Below, piece after piece: positions 20,302 to 27,074 of a stretch of 64,000 bases of DNA (its first letter is position 1; each line of letters starts with the position of its first letter). A program made the translations under genes and the position numbers. The DNA is from Myxococcales bacterium (GTDB lineage Bacteria > Myxococcota > Polyangia > Nannocystales > Nannocystaceae): NCBI GenBank assembly GCA_016793465.1, contig JAEUJW010000008.1, forward strand, positions 124,001-188,000, written 5' to 3'. The notes beneath the pieces are model-generated. The model made no database searches. It had not been told where the DNA came from and was given only the letters and a program-made list of their open reading frames with translations.

Positions 20302-22437
20302 TCAGCCGCGCGGGTCCATCGCGCAGCGGAACCCGATCCCGTGGGTGTGCGCGTCGGCGTCGTACGGCAGACGCAGCGCCGGATCGGCGTGCTCCGGTTC
20401 GAAACTGTTGAAGGCGCCGCCGCGGATCACCCGGTTGTTGTGCGGCGGCATCGCCGGGTCGGTCCCGTCGGGCCGCGGATAGGGCTTGTAGGCGTCGGCG
20501 GTCCACTCGAACACGTTGCCGACCACGTCGAACAGCCCGGCCTGGGTCTTGCCCGCCGGGAAGCTGCCGACCGGCGCGGTGCCCGGGAACCCGTCGTCGC
20601 CGGCGTACAGCGTCGACACCGGCGGCAGCCCGGCCGTCTTGCGCCACGCCGCGCACTCGCTGCCGCAGCCGTTGAGGTGCTGCTGGTCCGGCGAGTCGTC
20701 GCCCCACGGGAACACCCGCCCGTCGGACCCGCGCGCCGCGAACTCGAACTCCGCCTCGCTCGGCAGGCGCTTGCCCTGGACCTTGCAGTACTCGTCGGCC
20801 TGCGACCACGTCACGCAGTTGATCGGGTGCTGCAGGCGATCGGTCTCCGCGTTGCACAGCGGCGAGTAGGCCGCCCGCGCCTTCTCCCAGTCCGGCTTCT
20901 TCATCGACCCCTGCGGCCAGAAGCTGTCCTTGGAGGCCCGCTTGCAGTCCCCCGACTTCGAGCACGCCTCGTACTGCGCGGTCGTCACCTCGTACAGGTC
21001 GATGCAGTAGCGCGCGACCTCCACCTTGTGCGCCGGGTTGGCCGCCGCCAGCACCGGCTTGACCGCGTCGGTGCCCATGAAGAACCGCCCGCCCTCGATC
21101 AGCGCCATGCCATCGAGGCACGGCGTCGGCGGCGCGACCGGCGGCGCCGGCTGCTTGCTGTCGACCGCCACCGCCTCGCCCTCGCGCTTGCTCGGCTCGG
21201 GCGGCGGCGGCGGGGCGCCGCGGGTCAACGCGAACGCCACGCCCCCGACGACCAGCGCCGCACCCACGCCGATCGCGATCGCCTTGCCGTTGCCCGGCCG
21301 CCTCGCCAGCGGCCCGCTGGCGTTGACGATCGTCGGCGCCTTGACCGGGTTGTGCGGCGACGGCGTCTGGACCGGCGGCTGCGTCGCCGGCGTGGCCACC
21401 AGCGCCGACACCGCCCGCGACTGCGCCACCGACCCGCTGGTGGTCGTCAGCCCGGTTGTCAGCAGCAAGCTGTCGGCCGTGGGCAGCGGCGCGTAGTCCT
21501 TGATCCGCAGCGCGCTCGCCAGCGCCATCCAGAACTCGGCCATGTTCTGGTAGCGGTCGACCACCTTGAGCGCGACGGCTTTTTTAAACACCGCCTCGAC
21601 CTCGTCGTCGACCTCGAGCCCGAACAGCCGCGGCGTCGGCCGACGGTCGGGGTTCTGCGACGAGAACGCCAGCTGCATGAACTGCTCGCCGCCCAGCGTC
21701 GGCGCCCCGCCGCGCAGGATCTCGACGATCACCAGCGCCATCTGGAACACGTCGGTCCACGGCCCGGTCGCCCCGTAGGTGCGGTCGAACTGCTCGGGCG
21801 CGCCGTAGTTCGGCGTGAAGCTCGAGACTTGCATGCCGGTCGCGTTCTGGGCCGCCCCCTGCGACTGCTGCATGACCTTGGCGATGCCGAAGTCGAGGAC
21901 CTTGATGACCTGTCCGGGGATCAGCTCGTCCCCCAGCACGAAGAAATTGGCCGGTTTAATGTCGCGATGCGCCACCCCCAGCGCGTGCGCCAGGGCCAGC
22001 GCCCGCACCGCGCCGTCCATGATATTGAACGTCTCGAGCACGCCGCGTTTGGGGCCGCGGGGTTCGCCGCCGTCGTGGCCGAGGAACGACTCGAGCGTGC
22101 GCCCGTCGAGCCACTCGAGCACCATGTACGGCAGCCACGCGCCGCCCGGGGTCGTCAGCGTGCCGATGTCCCGCGCCTGCACGATGCCGGTGGTGCGGCT
22201 CGACAGCTTCGACAGCAGCTTGCCTTCTTGCACGAACTGGTCGAGCAGCTCGTCACGCACCTCGACCGGCGCGTTTGACAGCGCCGTGAAGCACTTCAGC
22301 GCGACGGGCTCGTCCCAGATGCGGTGCGTCGCCTGGAACACGACGCCGAACCCACCCTCGCCGACCACCCGCTCGATGGCGTACTTGTCGGCCACGATCG
22401 TGCCGACCAGGGCGTAGCGGTCGCTGGATGCGGTCAA
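20302..22437 (-). CDS. Ser/Thr protein kinase fused to a formylglycine-enzyme (SUMF1)-like domain
   Basis: A 711-residue two-part protein. Residues 10-280 form an eukaryotic-type kinase: glycine loop GEGGFGVVF, VALKCF lysine, HRDIKPANF (catalytic Asp159) and VLDFGIAK. A Pro/Thr-rich linker and one hydrophobic helix (about 382-405, IAIGVGAALVVGGVAFALT) follow, so the C-terminal part is probably periplasmic. Residues 443-711 are an FGE-sulfatase domain: MALIEGGRFFMGTD, CVTWSQADEYCKVQGKRLP, GNVFEWTADAY, RVIRGGAFNSF and GIGFRCAMD. In such fusions the domain may be a C-type-lectin-like sensor rather than a sulfatase activator. A TTG start at 22437 fits the frame and leaves a 119-bp divergent promoter region. 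Confidence 0.87.
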   Translation of the reverse strand: MTASSDRYALVGTIVADKYAIERVVGEGGFGVVFQATHRIWDEPVALKCFTALSNAPVEVRDELLDQFVQEGKLLSKLSSRTTGIVQARDIGTLTTPGGAWLPYMVLEWLDGRTLESFLGHDGGEPRGPKRGVLETFNIMDGAVRALALAHALGVAHRDIKPANFFVLGDELIPGQVIKVLDFGIAKVMQQSQGAAQNATGMQVSSFTPNYGAPEQFDRTYGATGPWTDVFQMALVIVEILRGGAPTLGGEQFMQLAFSSQNPDRRPTPRLFGLEVDDEVEAVFKKAVALKVVDRYQNMAEFWMALASALRIKDYAPLPTADSLLLTTGLTTTSGSVAQSRAVSALVATPATQPPVQTPSPHNPVKAPTIVNASGPLARRPGNGKAIAIGVGAALVVGGVAFALTRGAPPPPPEPSKREGEAVAVDSKQPAPPVAPPTPCLDGMALIEGGRFFMGTDAVKPVLAAANPAHKVEVARYCIDLYEVTTAQYEACSKSGDCKRASKDSFWPQGSMKKPDWEKARAAYSPLCNAETDRLQHPINCVTWSQADEYCKVQGKRLPSEAEFEFAARGSDGRVFPWGDDSPDQQHLNGCGSECAAWRKTAGLPPVSTLYAGDDGFPGTAPVGSFPAGKTQAGLFDVVGNVFEWTADAYKPYPRPDGTDPAMPPHNNRVIRGGAFNSFEPEHADPALRLPYDADAHTHGIGFRCAMDPRG

Positions 22438-22556
22438 GCGGTGGGATTGTAAGGCAGACGGTGCAAACCCGCATCCGGGGGTTTGGACCGTTCCGCGTCG
22501 GTTTTTTGCAGGGCCCGCCGACCGCCGGTAGGGTCGCCCACTTGCTGGAGGCCCCG

Positions 22557-24584
22557 ATGCCGGCACCGCGTCACCTGACCCTCGTCCTCGCCCTGCTCGG
22601 GCTGCCCGACCTCGCCGCCGCCGCCGCACCGCGCGCAAACGCCCCCGGATCTCCCGCCGATAAGTCCGCGAAGCCCACGAAGTCCGCGAAGCCGGGAGCA
22701 TCCGCCGGGTCCGGCGAGCCGGCCCCGGCGGGACCTGTCCTCAAGGCCAGCCGGACCGGCGCCCCGGCGAAGCCGACCCCGGGCAAGCCCGGCGGCGGCG
22801 CGACCACCGCCGGCCGGTCCGGCGCGGTCGACAAACCTGACGCCGCTGGCGTCTCGCCCGCTGCCGCCTCGAAGACCGCCGCGAGCCCCCGCCCCGCCCG
22901 CAAGCCCGGTTCGTCCGGCGTCGCCGCCGAACAACCCGCCGCCAGGCCGGCGCCCGCCGCTCCGTCTCTCGCCGTCGATCCGTCCGCCGCCGCCAAGTCG
23001 GCCCCCGTCGACCCTGCGTCGTCGAAGCCCGGCAAGTCCGCCCCGCCGCGCAATCCCGGCCCCGACAGCAAGTCCAACCCCACGCCCCCCGACTCCGCGC
23101 CGGCCGCCAGGTCCGTCACGCCGAGCCCCACGCCCGACGGCCCGTCCGCCCCGGAAGCCCCCGCGAAGACGGCCCGCCCCGGCAAACGCGACGCCGCCGC
23201 CGCACCTGACCCGAAGGCCAGCTCCTCCGCACCTGACCCGAAGGCCAGCTCCTCCCCGGACCCCGGCTCGACTTCACCTGACCCGAAGGCCAGCCCCGCG
23301 AGCAAGCGCCCGCGGTCCGCCCGCGCCGCACGTCCGCCCCGCGACCCCCTGCTCGCCGCCCACCCGGTCGGCTGCAACCTCGACCCGCTCGAGGCCGTCG
23401 CCCAGCGCCAGCACGAGCGCACGCGCGCCTCTCTGCGCGAGTTCTACTGGTCCGACATGGCCCGGTTCTTCGAGACCACCCTCGACGAGGCCGAGCCGAC
23501 CCCGCGCCAGGCCGACGACCCGGCCTTCCTCCGCGCCGCCGACGTCATCGCCGCCCTGCCCCGCGACGTGCGCGCCCCGCTGTCGACCCTCGCCGCCGCC
23601 CGCGTGGTCGACCGCCTGTCCGAGCGCCCCTGGGCCAACACCCACAAGCTGCTGCAGACCCTCGCGCCCGCCGACGTCGCCGCCCTCCTGCGCGCCGACT
23701 CGCCGACCCTGCGCGCCCACGTCTACACCTGGCTGGCGACCACCAGGCAGGGCGGCTGCCACCTCGGCCACCTCGACCTCGGCCTGCTCGAGGCCGCCGT
23801 CGCTGACCGCAGCATCGCCGTCGAGCACGGCGACGACCTCGTCTACCGCTCGCTCGGCGACTACGCGCTCGAGGCCCGCGCCCGCCTGGCCAGCCGCGAC
23901 CCCGCCCGCTTCGACGCCTTCCTCGCCCGCCTGACCGCCGACACCGAGATCGACCCGCTGGTCCGCGCGACCGCCCACGGCATGCTGCTGCGCCGCGCCC
24001 ACTGGGAGGCCCTCGACGTCGGCCTGCGCGACCCCAGCCCGCCCGTGCGCGCCGCCACCGCCGCCGCCGCCGTCGAGATGAACCGCGACAAGCTCGAGGC
24101 CCGCCTGGTCGAGCACGCCGCCAGCGACCCCGCCGACCTCGTCACCGAGCTCGTGGTCGGCGCCCTGCTCGGCGTCTACGACCCGCACAACCACGGCAAG
24201 CCGCAGGTCCGCGGCCTGCTGGCGACCACCCGCGACGAGCGCCTCACCTCCGCCGTCGAGCGCTGGCGCGGCCGCGGCGACCCGATCGCCCCGCTGCCGG
24301 TCCCCGCCCGCCCGCTGCGCCTCGCCGCCGCCCCGCAACCTGTCCCCACGGACAGCCTCGACCAACCTGTCCCCGCGGACAGCCCCGCCCCCGCGCTCAG
24401 CCCGCCGCAGCGCCCGTCCGGCGCCTCCCCGGCCGCCGCCGCCATGATCCTCGAGGCCGCCGAGCCCCCGCTGCCCGGCCGCGCGCGCACGCAGCCCCGC
24501 AGCGAGCCCGCGCGCCCCGCCCTCCCGGGCGTGCAGGACCGCGACGACGATGAGACAATCACCATCCCGCCGGTCCGCCCCTGA
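22557..24584 (+). CDS. Secreted low-complexity protein with HEAT-like helical core
   Basis: A 675-residue exported protein. A signal peptide (HLTLVLALLGLPDLAAAAA) precedes about 230 residues of Lys/Pro/Ala/Ser repeats, including three PDPKAS units. Residues 260-580 are helical with repeated Leu/Ala patterns and segments such as LRAHVYTWLATTRQGGCHLGHLD and PVRAATAAAAVEMNRDKLE that look like HEAT repeats. The C-terminus is Pro-rich again (PVPADSPAPA). GGAG five bases before the ATG supports the start. The Lys-rich part could bind cell wall or DNA, but no function is known. It is divergent from the kinase-FGE gene and may be functionally tied to it. Confidence 0.7.
   Translation: MPAPRHLTLVLALLGLPDLAAAAAPRANAPGSPADKSAKPTKSAKPGASAGSGEPAPAGPVLKASRTGAPAKPTPGKPGGGATTAGRSGAVDKPDAAGVSPAAASKTAASPRPARKPGSSGVAAEQPAARPAPAAPSLAVDPSAAAKSAPVDPASSKPGKSAPPRNPGPDSKSNPTPPDSAPAARSVTPSPTPDGPSAPEAPAKTARPGKRDAAAAPDPKASSSAPDPKASSSPDPGSTSPDPKASPASKRPRSARAARPPRDPLLAAHPVGCNLDPLEAVAQRQHERTRASLREFYWSDMARFFETTLDEAEPTPRQADDPAFLRAADVIAALPRDVRAPLSTLAAARVVDRLSERPWANTHKLLQTLAPADVAALLRADSPTLRAHVYTWLATTRQGGCHLGHLDLGLLEAAVADRSIAVEHGDDLVYRSLGDYALEARARLASRDPARFDAFLARLTADTEIDPLVRATAHGMLLRRAHWEALDVGLRDPSPPVRAATAAAAVEMNRDKLEARLVEHAASDPADLVTELVVGALLGVYDPHNHGKPQVRGLLATTRDERLTSAVERWRGRGDPIAPLPVPARPLRLAAAPQPVPTDSLDQPVPADSPAPALSPPQRPSGASPAAAAMILEAAEPPLPGRARTQPRSEPARPALPGVQDRDDDETITIPPVRP
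23205..23294 (+). repeat. Three copies of the dispersed 18-bp palindrome encoding PDPKAS
   Basis: CCTGACCCGAAGGCCAGC occurs at 23205, 23232 and 23277 within the low-complexity part of the preceding protein gene. The same 18-mer occurs on the minus strand at 29417-29434 in the TonB receptor gene. Confidence 0.85.
24339..24383 (+). repeat. Two copies of the dispersed 18-bp palindrome encoding PVP(A/T)DS
   Basis: CCTGTCCCCACGGACAGC at 24339 and CCTGTCCCCGCGGACAGC at 24366, 27 bp apart and in frame, near the C-terminus of the secreted repeat protein. Confidence 0.85.
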
Positions 24585-24616
24585 CAAAAATTAAAATTAA
24601 AGACTGAAACTCCGCA

Positions 24617-25639
24617 TCACACCTGCACCGCCGCGCACGCCCGCGGCGCCCCCTCGAGCTGCAGGCAGTAGGCCACGAACGCCGCGAACACCGGCCGCGG
24701 CGCCCCCTGCGTCGGCAACGCGTGCAGGTGCAGCGCCGGGCGCACGTTGACCTCGAGCACCACACCTGTCCCTTCGGCCAGCTCCGGCGCCGCGCGGAAC
24801 ACCGCCAGCGGCCCGCGCAGGTCGACCCCGCCGACGTCGACGCCCAGCCACCCGCACGCCTCGATCGCCACCCGCGCCCAGCCCGGGTGCAGCTCGTCGG
24901 TCCGGTCGATCACCTCCGCCTCCTCCCCCGTGATCTCGACCTCGACCCCGTCCGGCACGCGGGTACCCAGGTCGATCCCGTGCACCTCGAGGTGCGCCAC
25001 GAGGTCCTCCTCCGGCTCGATGCGATCCATCGGCTCGAGCCCCGGCGCCGCCCAGCTGCCCCGCCGCGCGTCTCGATTAAAAACTTCGATCTGCGCCGCC
25101 GCCGAGCTCCCGCCGACGATCCGCGGCCGCTGCACCTCCGCCGCCGCCACGTACTCCCCGCCGATCACGCACACCCGCAGGTTGACCCCCGCCACGTACG
25201 GCTCGACCACCGCCTCCTCGTCGCCGTCGACCGCCTGCGCCCGCGCGACCGCCCGCCGCGCCGCCGCGATCGTGCGCACGTCCGTCGTCACCCCGACCCC
25301 GCGGTTCCCCCCGTTCGGTTTGACGACCACCCGCCCGTGCCTTGCGAGCATCGCCCGCACATCGGCGCCATCCGCCTCGTCCCCGTCATCCACCAGCAAC
25401 CCCGGCACCACCGGCAGCCCGCGCCCCGCCAGCAACTCGCGGCTCGCGTACTTGTTGTTCGAGAGCGCCTGCGCCACCGCGGTCAGGAACGGCGAGCGCG
25501 TCTTGCTGATCACCGCCTGCCGCTCGCCGAGCCGCAGCCGCATCAGCAGGTCGGTGTGCCGCCCCGACAGCGCCTCCGCCGCCCCTCCGAGCCGCTCGAC
25601 CGCGGCTTTGATCAACAGGTTGGTGCGGCTCCAGCTCAC
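24617..25639 (-). CDS. ATP-grasp ligase resembling GshF/cyanophycin synthetase
   Basis: A 340-residue ATP-grasp enzyme, last gene of the iron-linked operon. The N-terminal part (RTNLLIKAAVERLGG, ALSNNKYASRELLAGRGLPV) and the nucleotide-binding core (VVVKPNGGNRGVGV, VVEPYVAGVNLRVCVIGGEYVAAA) match the ligase domain of GshF and CphA; the C-terminal GVDLRGPL...VLEVNVRPALHLHALP is also CphA/GshF-like. Such enzymes activate a carboxylate as acyl-phosphate and join it to an amine. At this length there is no second ligase or glutamate-cysteine-ligase domain, so it makes a single bond. The GTG start at 25639 overlaps the upstream stop (GTGA). The substrate is unknown; a polyamine or amino-acid conjugate is my inference. 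Confidence 0.8.
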   Translation of the reverse strand: MSWSRTNLLIKAAVERLGGAAEALSGRHTDLLMRLRLGERQAVISKTRSPFLTAVAQALSNNKYASRELLAGRGLPVVPGLLVDDGDEADGADVRAMLARHGRVVVKPNGGNRGVGVTTDVRTIAAARRAVARAQAVDGDEEAVVEPYVAGVNLRVCVIGGEYVAAAEVQRPRIVGGSSAAAQIEVFNRDARRGSWAAPGLEPMDRIEPEEDLVAHLEVHGIDLGTRVPDGVEVEITGEEAEVIDRTDELHPGWARVAIEACGWLGVDVGGVDLRGPLAVFRAAPELAEGTGVVLEVNVRPALHLHALPTQGAPRPVFAAFVAYCLQLEGAPRACAAVQV

Positions 25640-26580
25640 CGCGACAGGGTCTCCAGGACATGTCCCTGGGGACTGGTCGTGTACGACAGCAGCGCGCCCT
25701 CGCCGGTGATCACCTCGCCCGGCTGGTCGAGCCGCGCCTGCAGGTACGGCGGCAGCTCGAGCATCGCCCGATGGCTCGTCGGCGTATACACCTTCATCTT
25801 CGCCCGCCCGACCCGCTCGATGCGCGCCTCGAGGTCCGCCGGCACCTTGGCCCGCTCCCCCTTGGCCACCAGCGCGAACGCCCACAGCGAGTGGAACGAC
25901 GGCACGTACGAGTGCGCGAACGCCACCCACGGGAACACCGCCTTCAACGTGCTGTTGATCGTCCGGGCCACGCGCAGGTCGATCGGGTCGAGCTCCCCGG
26001 CCTGCAGCACCGCGATCCCGTCGTCCGCCAGGGCCCGCTCGACCAGCGCGAAGAACTTGGTCGAGAACAGCGCCGCCGACGGCCCGTCGGTGATCGGGTC
26101 GGTGATGTCGAGCAGGATCACGTCGAACGACCCCGGCGCCGCGTCGGCGAGCGTCACCATGATGTCCTCGACGCGCTGCTCGACCCGCTGGTCGTCGAGG
26201 CTGCCCATGCCCCAGGTCGGCAGGTGCTCCTTGCAGAGCGCCACCACCTCGGGGTCGAGGTCGACGGTCAGCACCGACTCGACCGTCGGATGCTTCAACA
26301 CCTCGCGCAGCGCCGCCCCCTCGCCGGTCCCGCCGATCAGCACCCGCCGCGGCCCGCCGTGGATCACGAACGCCGGGTGGACCAGCGCCTCGTGGTACAG
26401 CGGCTCGTCGGCCTCGGCCGACTGCACCAGCCCGTCGAGGAACAGCGTGCGCCCGTACGCCGGCGTCTCCGCGATCAGCACCTCCTGACCGGCGGCCGTC
26501 CGCGTCCTCACCACGATCTCGTCGATGCCGATCAGCATCGACACTCCGTCGATCTCGGGTTCCTGAAGGATCAGGTGCAT
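25636..26580 (-). CDS. Aminopropyltransferase (spermidine/thermospermine synthase family)
   Basis: A 314-residue SpeE-fold enzyme, fourth gene of the iron-linked operon. The N-terminal domain has the family's LIAETPAYGRTLFLDGLVQSAEADE and YHE (62-64). The nucleotide site reads GGTGEG (83-88), with Glu87 where spermidine synthases have Asp, and TVDLDP (Asp107). Catalytic LLDITDP keeps Asp158 and Asp161. The AGE and VPSFHSLWAF segments resemble plant ACL5-type thermospermine synthases. It should transfer aminopropyl from decarboxylated SAM to an amine, though a methyltransferase-like activity is not excluded. Its ATG overlaps the upstream stop by one base and its stop overlaps the ATP-grasp start. 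Confidence 0.85.
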   Translation of the reverse strand: MHLILQEPEIDGVSMLIGIDEIVVRTRTAAGQEVLIAETPAYGRTLFLDGLVQSAEADEPLYHEALVHPAFVIHGGPRRVLIGGTGEGAALREVLKHPTVESVLTVDLDPEVVALCKEHLPTWGMGSLDDQRVEQRVEDIMVTLADAAPGSFDVILLDITDPITDGPSAALFSTKFFALVERALADDGIAVLQAGELDPIDLRVARTINSTLKAVFPWVAFAHSYVPSFHSLWAFALVAKGERAKVPADLEARIERVGRAKMKVYTPTSHRAMLELPPYLQARLDQPGEVITGEGALLSYTTSPQGHVLETLSR

Positions 26581-27074
26581 CACGTCTCCTTGGCTCGTCG
26601 GCGCCGACGCGCCGCGAACATCCATACCCCGGTCACCCCGAGCCCCGCCAGCGACACCGCGCCCGCGAACACCACCAGCTCGCCGAAGCTCCCGCCGATG
26701 GCCCCCGTGTGCAGTTTAAATAGCCACTGCATCCACGTGCCGCGGGTCGTGCGCGAGCCCAGCACCGCCCCGTCGCCCGCCAGGTAGACCACCGTCTCCG
26801 CGTCGTCGTCGAGCCAGAACTGGTACGGGTCGTCCGCCTCCGAGGGCAGCGTGATGTCCGTGACCGGCTCGCCCGGACCCGCCGCCACCGCCCGCGCGAT
26901 CAACGCCTCGAGCCGCAGCGGCCGCTCGACCGCCGGCGCCCGCGGCGGCGGCCCGGCCTTGAAGTACTCGCGGAACGTCAGGATCCCCCCCGTCACCGCC
27001 GTCAGCAGCAGCACCAGCGCCGCGGCCAGACCGACCGCCTGATGGACCTGAAACAATCGCCGCCGGACGCTCAC
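26580..27074 (-). CDS. PepSY-type transmembrane protein
   Basis: A 164-residue membrane protein with an N-terminal helix (QAVGLAAALVLLLTAVTGGILTF) preceded by VRRRLFQVHQ and followed by an extracytoplasmic PepSY-like domain (PVTDITLPSEADDPYQFWLDD, ETVVYLAGDGAVLGSRTTRGT), then LHTGAIGG and a second helix with an Arg/Lys-rich end. The H...H pattern (VHQAVG and KLHTG) is typical of the PiuB/FiuB-like proteins next to siderophore receptors, thought to reduce or release iron at the inner membrane. It is shorter than usual (two helices instead of four). GTG start overlaps the receptor stop (GTGA); its stop overlaps the next ATG. Confidence 0.82.
   Translation of the reverse strand: MSVRRRLFQVHQAVGLAAALVLLLTAVTGGILTFREYFKAGPPPRAPAVERPLRLEALIARAVAAGPGEPVTDITLPSEADDPYQFWLDDDAETVVYLAGDGAVLGSRTTRGTWMQWLFKLHTGAIGGSFGELVVFAGAVSLAGLGVTGVWMFAARRRRRAKET

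Noticed and set aside
21575..21592. Possible -1 frameshift site (ttt-aaa-aaa) in the kinase-FGE gene
   Set aside because: The zero frame reads through to a full-length kinase plus FGE domain, and no stimulating structure or useful alternative frame is evident.
24585..24605. AT-rich run between convergent genes considered as a promoter
   Set aside because: It lies between two 3' ends, has no hexamer pair at proper spacing and no hairpin; it is simply an AT-rich spacer.
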